Below, piece after piece: positions 23,655-36,344 of a stretch of 42,500 nucleotides of DNA. This DNA comes from Glandiceps talaboti. Taxonomy: Eukaryota; Hemichordata; Enteropneusta; Spengelidae. A program made the position numbers and the translations under genes. The notes below the pieces were generated by a model. It was not told the DNA's origin and made no database searches. It saw nothing but the letters and a program-made list of their open reading frames with translations. Position 1 is the first letter of the stretch. Each line of letters begins with the position of its first letter. The stretch spans positions 11,125,322-11,167,821 of the forward strand of contig NC_135570.1 in assembly GCF_964340395.1 (NCBI RefSeq), written 5' to 3'.

Positions 23655-23775
23655 CTTTGTGCCATGTTTGATTGAAATCAGATATTGCATGTCAGAGAAA
23701 TGCCATATTTGAGACGCATTCAGCCCATTGTAATTGCTCCCCTTTAGGGAAATAAAAACACAGATATACATGCAG
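23655..23775. repeat. Dispersed short repeat, member 2, overlapping the protease 3' UTR
   Basis: Resembles 3220-3280 (TTTGTGCCATGTTTGA, GAGAAATG). It seems to supply the AATAAA used as candidate poly(A) signal for the protease gene. Confidence 0.5.
23751..23756 (+). terminator. Candidate poly(A) signal of the protease gene
   Basis: AATAAA about 420 bp after the stop at 23328. It lies only about 45 bp from the candidate minus-strand signal of the opposing HEI10 gene. Confidence 0.45.
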
Positions 23776-23798
23776 ACCTGGAACTGGTTGTTTTAGTC

Positions 23799-23804
23799 TT
23801 TATT
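23799..23804 (-). terminator. Candidate poly(A) signal of the HEI10 gene
   Basis: TTTATT on plus (AATAAA on minus), 1.15 kb downstream of the HEI10 stop. Another candidate lies near 24106, so the true end is uncertain. Confidence 0.35.
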
Positions 23805-24950
23805 AAATCATTTAAAGTATCAAATATACATTACTAATTCTGAAAAGAAGCTGAAATCCATGAAAATACTCAAACAATGAAGGAGAATATTGTTACTTCG
23901 CTACAGAAATGCCAAAACGTGACAAATGAGAACTTTTCGTCAAACCAATTTTTTACCATCTCTTTTTTTCAGTCTATTTTTCTGTACAATAAAACTGTTT
24001 AATGACAATTGAGAAGGCCTTCAATTTATAAAACAGTAAAAGAGAAAAAAATAGCCCTCTCGTGAACTGTTTTTGATGTACATATATGCTTTGAACAATG
24101 TGGCATTTATTTGTATCAAAACTTGAACTTTTCTGTTCAGTCAGTCTTCACAATAATTATTTTATTTGAAGTGCCAATGTCAATATGAAAGTTATTTTGC
24201 ATTGCCATATTTTTGTTTTTGATCCAATGCATACCTCTTGATCTATTCATATAGAAAGCATAGAAAATGACGCGCTCATCAGCTAAGTCCAAAATTAGAT
24301 CCCTTAGATGAGATCATTATGTGTCAGCATGAAACACATTGTTTGGATTTGTTTTCTGATATAGGAAGGTTTTGTTTGCTTAGTCCCCCCCCCCCCTCCC
24401 CCTTGGCTCAGCATGTTGGAGCAGAGACTTTTATTATACACCATGGTTTGATAAGAACAGTTTTATGGCCTCTTCATGTATACATGAAATGCCAGGGGAA
24501 CTTCTAATTTGTTTGTGAATGTGTCTTGTGTAAAGTAGCCATACAACCTTTGTTATCAAAATATGAAATGAAATATAAGTCTCTGTACTTTCAACATGCT
24601 GTGTCAAGTGTTATTAATCAAATTCAGTTGTTTACTTTCCCTGTTTGTGACAGGTTCTGTTCATCCATAGTCTGATGTCAGTAGTTGTATATTTGCAGAA
24701 CTCGGACATATTACATGAATGATTCAATGACATAATATTTAGTAGACTGAAAGGCCAAGGAAACGCCTGTTACAAGTGTACTATTAAAGATGACAGAGGA
24801 TTTTTATGCCCACTGGAGGCATACATCAATGGTAACATTATAGCTAAATCAACATTTTAGTCTTTTCATTCAAGTAAAAAACATCATAAACTCAACTTGT
24901 GTCAGTTTAACCAAAAGTGATACTTTTTTAAACCAACAATCGAGAGTTCA

Positions 24951-27900
24951 TTATTTTTTTCCTGCTAGTCTTCGAGATATTTCGTTTGGTGTGCCAATAT
25001 CCATATTAAAGCGTTGTAGAAGGGATGCGTCTGCATTATCTCCACCCCCACCAAGTACAGGGGTGTTATGCTGACTACTGGACATCGGTTGCAGGAAGAA
25101 ATTTTCTGGTAGTAAAGAAACAAAAACAAAAACATTTATATAAATTATACTTGACATCTGTATCTCTATAAAGGGACATGTTCTGGAACTGAAGACTTTT
25201 TTTAAGTTTCTAGAGTGGTAAAGTTATGTATGCATTGATCGACTTAGTTCTATAAATTGTTTTGTCCAATTTTACATTAATTTTTCATTCATAAAATACA
25301 CATTAAAGAAGCCTATGAGGTTAGTTGATAAACAGACGGTCTACAACCTATTGTCAAAGTCTGATTACATAGTAATAGAACTACAGAAATATCTTACTTT
25401 CAGGCCTTGTTGGTGTGTAACTACTGCGGCTCCTATCTCTCACAGGAAGGCCTAGCACTGCTGTAGGAAAACATCAAGCTAAAAATCAACCAATATTTCA
25501 ATGCTACTTCTTCTAGGAGGAATATATTCTAATTCCAACAACCTTACATTACCTATACAACTTGTCCTATCAGGTCCCCATTCACACTTCTGGTTTAACT
25601 AAATCATACGAGAGTCCCTGGTTTGATTTTAGTCAATCATGTATACTTTAGCTCACAAGGAGAATCCATCACACAACCATCTCTGTCCTCACAGGTCCCC
25701 ATTTACACTTCTGGTATTAATAGCTAATATGTACAAGTCACTAGTTTGATTTTAGCCTATCAGTTAGACTCTTTAGCATACAAGAAAAGCCCTTCATACA
25801 ACAATCTCTCTCCTACCAGGTCCTCATTTACACTTCTGGTTTCACTAAAGGGTACAAGCATGGTTTGATTTTAGCTAATTATCTAGCCTTTTTCACTAAG
25901 GAAAACTAATTTATCACAATTTAAGGGCTAAGTTTTGGCATCACAAATGGAAATGAAAATATTTTAATTGAATACTCTGTGGTCTTATTACTTACCTAGT
26001 CTGAAATTTAACAGCACAAAATGAGGTGGATTTATTATTTCATTTACGCGAAATGACTTTTTTCACATAAAGTCAGACTTCAAATGCAAAACAAAATATT
26101 GTTGAAAGTGCCATGTGGGATGGAGTAGCCGACAAGTTATCAAGTTGCGCATCAGTAGGAAAGTAAAACAATTGAAGCCATTAAAGATCATCGTCTGTGT
26201 GTGATTATTTCAGCAGACGCCTGTTTCTGCACATACCGCACTGCAGAAAAATAGCAATTCTTATCTTCTTTTTTTTCAATGTGATTAGGTAAAGGATCCT
26301 GTTTAGTGTTTTGATTAGATAAAGGATATATTGCTGTGTATGTTGTAATGTCTCTGTTATAGTCAATCTTTTTGTAAAAAAACATTGTTTCCTATGAGTG
26401 AAACACCACAGCAACCCTGGTTGTGCTAGCTGTAAATGAGCCTTTGACACAGAAAAGTCTCTTTATGTAAGAATTGGTGTAACAAGTCTTTATCCAAGAG
26501 CCCTTCTACATCCCTTACAATGCCTACCCCTATGATACCAATGATACTTAGTTAAGATGTGAAATTTGGTTTTAGATATACATTCAGTTTTGGTATTAGA
26601 ATCTGAGGGAAGATCTTTTAACACCAACCCATCTTATGAAATGTTTATCACTCTTTTCAGCACCCCCAATGTAACACACATAATCAACTAGCTGCTTTCA
26701 TTTATCATGCAATGAATTGTGGAGAGTAATTTCATTTCTCCTTCTTTTCTAAAAATGTATTTGACAGCATCTCCACCAGTCATTGTATTCTTTTTTTGTT
26801 AAACATGTTTTATATGCTCTTTGGTCCGGTGGTCTTTCACGATTAAACTAAACTAAATGCCTAACCCTATGGGAATCAACATATTGGAGACAAATTTATG
26901 TGCTCACATTCTCCGGTCGCTATTGGAAAATCAAACTGCCCTGACATCTGTCTTGGTGGCATCTCTTTTGCAACATTATCGAAGGACGAAGCATTGATGT
27001 TACGTCTGAAATTACCAAGAGAGATGGATTTATTTGTAAAAGAAAAGAGCGGTGTAATTGGTCTGATATATAAAGAGGTTATTGTTAGTCACATGTTTAT
27101 TGGACTTAAATTTACGCAACAAAAAAGATTTCAATAATCAATAAATAAAATGTTCCCCACCGTCCACAAAACTAATGACATGGACACACATATGTACATT
27201 CCCCCTCTCCCTCCTATCATACTTTAACCTGTGTTTTATAATTAAATTCCATTAGTGAGTTAGTTAGTTAGTTAGTTATTTTATTCACTGTACTAGTTAA
27301 ATATAGATACACAAATATATGACACACTAAAATATAAGTCAATAAGTACAGAGGGTCAACCAAAGGCAGATGGCACATACTTATATTAACAGTTCAGAAC
27401 TGGAGTCAAAAACTCTGAAAATTTAAATTACATCGCTGACTTCCGACTGAATCGCACACACAGACATGTGCACAGGTGTGTTTGTATGTATGATTTTCAG
27501 TCAGAAGAAATTGAAAACAGACAGGTTAGAGTTGGGGAGGAAGAGGATGGGTGATCACTAGCACAAAACCAGCTATCGCTATGGTTACAAGCCATATAAA
27601 ACAACTCATAATTTGGACATATCCATATATTTACATGGCTAATATATTAATTTGGAAATCATATTATCTAACGTGGATACACATGGACACAAACTGGAAC
27701 TTCTATTGCATGTCATGGATTAAAAAGGTAAGTTTGTGTCTGTGTTAGCTTCCCTATAGTTGACTTGTCGTCACTGTACCTATCAGAGTAACACGAAAAC
27801 ACAGTATATAAATGTGAAAAAATAAACATTTCAAATAATACAACACAAATAAAATGGCATTACCTTCTCAAGGCGTCATACATACTCTGTAACAAAAAGA

Positions 27901-30900
27901 ACCACAAATAATTCCATTTAATACTTTCAAGAAAAACGCACTTCATAAATATTATAATCATGCAGTCAATTTAGAAAAAAATTGGTTCTGCTTGTATGTA
28001 TGCATTACTCAAAAAGTTAGATAAGTTTGATGTCTTTCCTCTACTTTTTGAGTGAACATGAAAGGTTTTATAGTCGGCATGGAAACACAAGTAGGTAAAG
28101 TTAGGTAGTTAGAATCTTCATGCCATATTTCTCATTTTAATTTTGTTGAAAAAGAAATGACCAGCACAGCTGTTGCCATGAAATAATGGAAGCAAAATGC
28201 ATTGAATTAATTGTCCCTATTCAAAGACTTTTGATCAGAATTCAGATACATCAAAAATCCAAAGTCAGGTTTAGGAAATTCCTTTCAGAAATGACATTTT
28301 TTTTTATTTCTTTCAGTTATCCAAAGCATTGCTTTTACAGAATCACTTCATTCTTACTTCAATAGTTCTAGAATTAATTCATCACCTAGTTTCATTGAAA
28401 AGATGAAACAGTAGCACATTCATTTGTAAAACTTTGTGTGTTACGGCCCTGGTAGCTTACACAGTAACACCAAGTAGCTCTTTTATTGAAAATTGAATCA
28501 AAACTTCAGTGACATTTGGAACAGCCTTGTTTAAGCAACTAATACAAACATGTCTCTAATCTTTCTGGTTTCAAGGCCCATAATCCAATGCCATATTCTC
28601 ACATTAGTGCTATTTTATCAGGAAGCCATCACAATTATTTTATCAGAAAACCATCAGAATTAGACATCATTTGTTGTGAGCAAACTTTTCTATAAGTCTA
28701 TCTGACATATTTTTCACACACAAAATTCAGCTTTAATTTGAGCTGGTCCTTTAAAGGCAGCTGTTGACCTGTGAGCATGACAATTAGACTCTACTCTAGA
28801 TTTGTTAAGAAACATCCATTGCCAATATATTCTCACCTGTAATTTCTGATACTGTCTGTTTCTTTCCATTAGTTTGTCTGATATTTCACTGAAACGTTTC
28901 TTTAAACCATCAAGTTCTTTCTTTGATGCTAAAATTACACAGCGAATGGCATGCAGAGAAACAGAAATAGAAGAATTTGTAACAAGCAATCAGGAACTGC
29001 AGTACATTTAACAATATAATGTTAAAATGTTATGCTTTCTTTGCTTTATATAGAATGTGTCCTCTTTTTTTGATTAGATGACAAGTTTTTGAGGTATCCA
29101 TATGGAAACGTTTCGACTAAAGTATTGTCACCATTGCTCAACAAACTATGGTGTCTGGTCTTGGTCTTTACATGCAAGTGTATGTCAGTTATTGTATACA
29201 TAAACATACAGGACTCCCTAGTTTGGCCATTTATATTATGTTTAATTGTGTTTCACCCAACAAGTCAATTTCCGAAGTATAAAGAGGCGCAAACACTTTC
29301 CCAGTGTTCTAGTTGGTACACAGAGCAACTGAACACAAATAATAACAGTACACTAACTTATATGGGACAAAAACACTCATGTGAACTTGACAATGATTTT
29401 TGAAGATTTCCTCAAGACAAAAGGGTAATGTCACTTCATGAAATAAGGCATTTTTAAGAAATTTGGGACCTGACGAATACGAGTCATGTCATGGTTTTAC
29501 ATCATCTACATTACGCACAATTTCAGAGAAACATCAATTTGGGGCTCTTTGCTTTGGGCCACATTGCCTCATAGGAATGAGCAGAAAAGGTTATGCAATG
29601 GTTAAACAATGAATATTCATGACATTTTCAGGCAGTCATGAATATTCATTGTTCAAGTGTGTTGTCTAAATAAAGTATAGGTAAACACATTTCATATATA
29701 TTTCATTTTAAAATAATATTATATACTTTCATTTTAAATAACTTTGTAGCCAGCACCGATATCACACCAGTACAATGTATATAATATGTACATAAAACCC
29801 TCAAGAACTAAAATACCTACCTGCAATTTGAACTTTTAAGGCTGTCGCAGCAAGTTAAAGAAATTATACCAGTGTGTTGTGCAGTGATTACACGGGACGC
29901 TAGTTTGGTCCACAATTTATATATTTTCATACTATCTAAATCAGTCTTGACTTTTCTGGTCATATGTGCAGAACTTTTGAGTATCAAATATACATAATAT
30001 ACTTAATTATTGTTATATATATTTTCATCTTGTGACAGGTAGATGCAGTATCATCAGCTAACCCTAACAAATTGTGCATTTGTTTATGGCAATAAGTCAA
30101 CTAAAGAACTTGGCAAGTAGAATTCATAGGTGCCCATTATATTATTAGGTAGAGTGTGCCTTAATATTTGAAAGGATACACTTTATTTCTGTTTGGGTGC
30201 GAGTAAGAATTTGTTCATAATACTGCTCTAGTTGATTTGTCCTCTCTTTGTTTTTATTTGCCATATATTCTTGATATGTTCTTTCTTGCTGGCTCTGTGT
30301 AAATAAATAAAATAACACATTCATCAATTTTGATGGCATTTTAAGATTTTTCAGAATACAGAAGCCATATTTGATATTCATTTTACAACTTTGTTCAAAA
30401 TTAATGGGAAAGGTGTCAATCATAATGTATGCATATGATAGTGCCTGTCTCCTAAAATTCCTATTGCTCAGATGGTCATTTTTAGCATCTGTGCATATCA
30501 AATTGGTATATAGTCATTACAATGGTGATTAATTTACCAGGATTCTGCCCAGCTTGATGATTGTTCCAGTTAATATTCATTACAAATTGCATAATATATT
30601 TATCCCTGACTTTATTAAAACCAATAGTTCAAAGTTTCCTTCTGACTTTAATTGTCACTTCTAAGTCATTCAGACAGTTATGATTTTGAATTGTAAGTAC
30701 CACTGGTTTTTTTTTATTTCTTGTTTTTTTATTTCAAGTGTCAAACTGACCCATCATTTTCAAGGTGTTATGATGAGAAACACAGAATTAAATATGGGCA
30801 CCCTTACAAGAAAGAATTTATTACAAGATAGACAAATGAACAGTTTTGGAAGATAAATATTTGTTACATTGTTGATATTACCTGGTAAGACCAGAATGCC

Positions 30901-33760
30901 AAAGCTCTGGATGCTATTTCCATAATAATCTCAGGACGTTGACCAACCAAAACCATCTGGTTGTATAGGATAAAAAAATGAAATTAATAATTTGAAACTA
31001 TTGTGTGACCAATATTTTATAAGGTCGTGGACATAGGTAATAAGAACAAGGGAGATATACACATGTATTGATTTTGGTGCTCATAAAACTTTTTTCATAA
31101 ATGGTAGCTACAATTTCAGATGTAAATATCAACAATTTGAATAACAGCTTTGAATCATAAGATATTAAGACTTCATTCAAGTGTCTACTCCTATAATTTT
31201 AAGACTTCATTCAAGCGTCTACTCCTGTAGTATAAGACTTCATTCAAGTGTCTACTCCTATAGTATAATGTCTACTTCCTGCTGATATGACTTTGAGCGG
31301 CTGTGTAGTGGCTCAATGACTAATATGCATGTGCGTCCTATATACTATGCAATTTATTTTTTGGTGGTTTTACCCAAGGATGCATTGTGGCACCATGACT
31401 ATGCATGCATGTACTATATACTCTGCGCATTCTCCACACAGAGGTCGCTATCTACAATATCATCGTGAGGCAGCCGGTCACAAATGAATCTACCCTGTGT
31501 GAGCTTATGGGCTTTGTTTAGTTATGATATTATCCTTATATTTGACCCTGACGTTTTACCTTTCGAGTCACAATTTAACAAAAACAAATCAAGGTGGACT
31601 GTGTTTTCTACGAAAACTTGTTAGTCTTCATATTAATTCAATATTCAAAGTGCTGTTTATAAAAAAGTACTTCAGACCATGAGTTCATAAATGTACTATA
31701 TACTCACAGATTTATACTGTTCATTAGGGTTCATGTCAATCCTTACAATGTCAAACTTGCCAGACAGACTTGTTTCACCTTGGAAAACAAAAGATAAATT
31801 CATAATTTGTATATAGGATAATATAATACCTGTCAAAGGTTATTAACTGCAGTCTTGAAGTAACTTAAATCTTACATTTAGATCTATTGCAGTCTTGGAT
31901 TACCTGTAGTCTTGGAGTAACTGCAGTCTTGGAGTAAGTAAATCTTGGATTAAGTGTAGTCTGAGATTAACAGCAGTCTTGGAGTAACTAAATCTTGGAT
32001 TAACTCCAAACTTGGATTAACTTCAATCTAGGATTAGACTATTGGATCAGCAGCTTTCTTGGAGTAAGTAAAATCCTTTAATTAACTCCAATTTAGATTG
32101 ACTAGTTTCTTGGGTCATCTGCAGTCTTAGATGTTAGAATAACTAGAATCTTAGAAATTTGTTACGATTGAAGTTATCAGTAATGACGCACAAAATTCTT
32201 GGTACCTGCAATAGAATTCTACCACCTAGGTTTGTCAAAAAATAATGACTACTCGATTTCTTGGTCAACCCCATAACTTCCACTCCACATGTATTACTAT
32301 AGGTGCATATGAGAATAAATTGACCTTCTTGTTCTATTTTGACCCTCTAGCATGAGGTAAAATGCTATTGGAGGTACCAAGAATTGCAACACTCTTTTGA
32401 TCTGACCCTACAACATTTTGCACAAAGACAAACTTGCTTGGTAAAAAAGCAATATGTTGCTGTAGTTCATTGTTCATACTTTGATTAGAAGCACTGTATC
32501 TGTCATGGGTATAGAATACTTACATGCTGGACAGCTATATGACTTGTTAAATTCTCTACTGCCATCATCATCACAAAACACATCTCAAACTGAATTAAGG
32601 AAAGATGGAGTGGGGACAAAAACAAGCTGAATATGGCCTCTGATTATCTCTTTTTTTAACTTTGAAATGTAAACAAATCTGTCACAATGATGTGTTTCAA
32701 AGCACACAATGAAAATCATTGTACCCCGACACAAAAAATATTTCAAATAGATATTTCAAAATGAGCTATTTAATATGATAATTTACTACATAAATTTTTG
32801 TTTTGTTATGCAGAACTATATTGGGCTATTCTGTGCTACTTGAACCAGCCACCTAACATAAAAAGCAGTGTCAGGGAAACTAATATTGGTTCAAAGACAG
32901 CAATAATTTTGGTATTCAAAATAGTTCATGCTGCAAAGTTGAGACAATAAATTTCAAGAAAGAACTCAATTTTCTCACATTTCCTTAATAATCCGTACTT
33001 GTGAGTCTGACACAGTGACAGTAATTTCCTTTTTAAATATAACAAATACTAGTCCAACTGCAATACACCATCCAGTCACTGACATTCTGACCATTGATGG
33101 CGCACCAGATTTGGCTATAAAAGCGAGGACTAATTGTCATGGCCACTGGTTGTATGTCATTTTGCACCAAATAGTGAACGAAATGTGTGTGAAAGGACTT
33201 TTTGTTATCTATAAAACTTAAAGCATTACACTAGTGGCTATGCATGATTATTGGTAACTGCTAATAGAACAGTACAGCAAGAACAATATAGAGAATGAGT
33301 GGTATTTCACGTCTGCTGTCTATATGCAACAATTACTCCACTATTCTGACTTCCTGCCACCAAACGGCTTGCAAACAGCACTCCTAGCGGTCAAACCAAG
33401 AAACTTTTCATCTTCCCTATTACTGGAATATGGTGTATTTAATAGTAGGCACATGTTAGGCTTTATGAAGAATGTATTATATGAATTAAAATTAAAGAGA
33501 TGCGAGTCCAAGATTCATGAATATCACCATTAGATCAAAACAGATTCAAGCCATTGTATACTCATATTAAAACTGATATGGTTTGAACCATTTGTACTCA
33601 AGATCATTCACAACAGATAAAAGCAGTATTCAAACATGTTTAGATGTAAATAATTAAACAATGCAATGCAATATACAAGGATACGAGAACAAGATGTAAC
33701 CCAGGCAAATGCTGACAGTCGGTTTCTGCATTTCTTGTAATTACAAACCAAGTCATCCAT
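24951..33760 (-). CDS. CCNB1IP1: CCNB1IP1/HEI10, meiotic RING-type SUMO/ubiquitin E3 ligase (ten coding exons, 275 aa)
   Basis: Exons in transcript order: 33685-33760, 32524-32583, 31708-31778, 30882-30956, 30180-30294, 28837-28928, 27864-27886, 26908-27005, 25398-25460, 24951-25105. All phases agree and the sum is 828 nt. The human protein is about 277 aa. The N-terminal RING is intact across three exons: MDDLVCNYKKC, FAWVTSCSH, VFCDDDG, then SCPAC. Next come LSGKFDIVR, the conserved block RPEI(I)MEIASRALAFWSYQ, a coiled coil with the family hallmark KLMERNRQYQKLQ (residues about 150-163) and a low-complexity C-terminal tail (VLGLPVRDRSRSSYTPTRP, ending ISRRLAGKK). HEI10 marks and stabilises designated crossover sites on meiotic chromosomes and binds cyclin B in vertebrates. 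Intron 1 is U12-type and intron 5 has a U12-like donor; exon 7 is only 23 nt. The identity is very secure. The weakest join is intron 5. Confidence 0.95.
25565..25915. repeat. Three tandem copies of a ~120-bp unit in a HEI10 intron
   Basis: Units each contain CAGGTCCYCATTYACACTTC, TGGTTTGATTTTAG and an AAGGARAAYYCATCACACAA-like end. They diverge by roughly 20-25 percent by eye. Lies between HEI10 exons 8 and 9. Confidence 0.8.
27864..27886 (-). other. 23-nt microexon 7 of HEI10
   Basis: Encodes SMYDALR plus two bases of the next codon. It is bounded by TTGTTACAG and GTAATG. The residues match the human GLYDSLR segment after the KLQ hallmark, and phase 0 in and phase 2 out are exactly what the neighbours need. 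Confidence 0.85.
31150..31280. repeat. Three tandem copies of a ~36-bp unit in a HEI10 intron
   Basis: Repeated TAAGACTTCATTCAAGYGTC followed by TACTCCTRTA. The last copy is partial. Confidence 0.8.
31847..32140. repeat. Decayed ~17-bp minisatellite in HEI10 intron 2
   Basis: Many imperfect copies of CAGTCTTGGAKTAACTG and AAATCTTGGATTAACT over about 290 bp. Confidence 0.75.
32584..33684 (-). other. U12-type (minor spliceosome) intron 1 of HEI10
   Basis: The donor on the minus strand is GTATCCTTG, one base off the U12 consensus RTATCCTTT. The branch site TTCCTTAAT (plus 32594-32602) matches TTCCTTAAY exactly, about 11 nt before the AG at 32584-32585. A nearer AG is too close to the branch to be used, and using it would also put a stop in frame. 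It splits the His codon of the RING motif CSH, phase 1. Confidence 0.88.
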
Positions 33761-34816
33761 TCAGATTGAGATATTCTGTTGACAAAAAATGCACATAAGT
33801 TGTGTCATTTAAACTCAGTGTTTTTGCTAAGGGCAGTAAGTAGGTAAAATCTACCGGGTTCTAGTGTCATTTTACCTGGGTTCCCAAACAAAATTACCAT
33901 AGACTCTATTGGAAAACACAGCAATTTTTATCCCTTTCTCCCTTTATGTTACTGTTACTTTCTGTTACGGTGTATGTATTTCGCTCAACAACGTCCTGCG
34001 AAAAGCAATATAACCTCTGACCAGCCTATTTCGAGTGTGCCAGCAAAATGCTTTCGTACCAATTACAAAAGAATTACATACCCTGCTATCAAATATTAGC
34101 AATAGATCGAATATGTACTCATTTTACATCTCTTTGACGATAGTAGTCGCTGCTAAGATCTCAAAAAGTGTCGCATTCTGAACTTTTCCAGTTCAAACTA
34201 TAATTGTAAACGTCCAAACACACAAACGCCGCCATATTTGATGGAAGCCCTGAAATTACGCCGCACGGTTGCACTTATGATCTCGGGATTTTGGGTCATC
34301 TGAATTGATTGGGACTTCTGTAGCCACGGCCAGGTAAAATGACTAAATGGTCGATTTATAACTAATATTAGACCACTGGGCGTGTTCATTCTTTAGTAAC
34401 CAGCATTTCTGGTAAGTCAGGGTTTCATGGCTGTCTCTGCACGACGGAAAGAAGGAACGACTTACTCCGTACGCAAGCAGGACTTGGGTCGGGTGTACAA
34501 TTATACATCTCACTTTTTGAGGACATTTAAAAAGGAAACACCACCAAATTACACAACAAAATGACGTGGTTTTTAGGGTGCAAAACCACTCAAATTTCAA
34601 AATCACTGATTTAATACCTTGCGAGCTTGAGATTACGATTCGTACCGATACTCGGCTTGAGCTATTAAGGGATCGGATGCACCCTACTGTGATTGTGTTT
34701 TACATCGATTCATGCAGACGAACATTTTTTCTCATTATCAATTTGCTTGGTCACAATTATAGATCACTTACATCTTGCGCCTTCCGTTGAACATGAAAAA
34801 AATGCAATTTTCTTAC

Positions 34817-34862
34817 CGAGTCTGTAGTCAACCTGGCAAACACGTACACCAATGACATCCAA
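34817..34862 (-). other. Probable 5' non-coding first exon of HEI10
   Basis: A strong minus-strand donor (CTCG|GTAAGA, exon end 34817) lies just below promoter motifs, and a good acceptor (TTTTTTGTCAACAG, exon start 33775) lies 15 nt before the HEI10 ATG. The 5' limit is a guess. Confidence 0.5.
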
Positions 34863-34910
34863 TATGGCGCGGTAAGTGACGTCATCCAATTGTGCATTTT
34901 TGATTGGTCG
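34861..34910 (-). promoter_or_regulatory. HEI10 promoter core: YY1-like, CRE and two CCAAT motifs
   Basis: In 50 bp: AATATGGCG at 34861-34869 (complement CGCCATATT, a YY1-type start-region motif), the palindromic CRE TGACGTCA at 34877-34884, CCAAT at 34886-34890 and its inverse ATTGG at 34903-34907. The region from here to about 35.1 kb is richer in CpG than its surroundings. CRE sites are common in meiotic and germline promoters. Activity is inferred. Confidence 0.6.
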
Positions 34911-36344
34911 AAAGTTGTGATCCCTGGACACGTGGGACATGTACATGAGGAATGGAGCCAGTTAGTGGGACATACGTTTGCGACCAGTGTCTCGGTGTGG
35001 ACAAGCACAAATAACGCCGCAATGTTTGGCCTGTCGCTGATAACCGTAAAAAGGTGGGTTGACTGTCATACACGGCAATACGGGGAGGGCCTAGGGTACC
35101 AGTCCGCCCGAAAAGGGTCCATTTTTACCGCCTTCAAATTTGTTGAAATTATTCATATTAAAACAGGCGAATTCTTTCCCTGCTGATCCCGTCGGGAGGG
35201 CGTTTTAAAAGTCACTATGTTAAAACTTTACTAGTTGTAACGAGAGTATCATTTTCGATGAAACAACTATAATTCATAATATTTTCGCTGAACATTGCAA
35301 CAGTTAAAAAACCAATAATTAGACAGTGTACATGTTAATCAGTAGTCGATATTTTTCATTAGCAGTATAGAAACAGCATGAAATCGTGATCGCCGTTGAG
35401 GGCGCTGATTTTAGGTGAGGGCCTAAAATTCAATTTGATTTGATTTATTGTGTATACAATTACAAAAATGCGCAACAGGTGATGCAACACTGTTCACAGT
35501 GAACAATACTATGAGTGAGTTTATCGAACCTAACAACACATTCGCAAAAACACATTCCAGTTGCAGCTAATGAAGCTTTAATGACCAAAACTATTCAATG
35601 GTATGTGCTGCGCCTATAACCATTCAACTATTCATGGGTAGGTTGTTGTCGCTTTAATGTGCCAGCATATATTCATGGCAGTTGCTGGCGGCTATAAAAC
35701 CTAAATGTTCCCAGACAACTTAATCGGTTCTTGTAGATGAGTATGTGAAGGAGTGATTCCCCTTAATGCTGGGGATCAATATTACCATGAATACGTAATA
35801 TTGAATGTAAAATGAGTTTATTTAGACGCCACGTGCACCCAAACCAATTGCGTCTGTCTGTCTGTCTGTCTATATTTATATATTTTATTAAAGAATATAA
35901 ATTCATTGTTTATTTCACGTGTTCTCAGGTACAGAATTCATTTAAGCATGCATCAGGGGTATACAAAGGGCATTATGGGTAATCTATGCAAATACTAGAA
36001 ATTCAAAGTGCAATACATAATCATCACAGCAGGGTTTTTTCACTCTATTTTTCCTTCCCCACGAAATATGTGACTTCTTAAGCTTGTTTTTGTACAAATT
36101 GTTTTTGAATGCCTAAAGATTGTAAATATATATTTAAAATAAATCAATAGATAAATCAATAAATCAATCAATAAAAAGTTTTAAATTATTCGTCTTGCTA
36201 AACCTAAAGTCGGCCATTTTGTGCCCCGGGCGACTATGTTATGGTCTTAAGACATCTAATCGTTAGAAAACGGGTGTTGTGGTTCTAGCAATGTTTCTTT
36301 AATTCCCAAAGGCCCAATTAGAAGGTACGCATTTGTTGGACTCA

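Noticed and set aside
29089-29403. 104-codon plus-strand open frame
   Set aside because: Lies inside a HEI10 intron, does not begin with ATG and shows no recognisable domain or splice support.
34757-35186. Open frames on both strands around 34.8-35.2 kb
   Set aside because: They overlap the CpG-richer HEI10 promoter; no domain, and the frames look like by-products of GC content.
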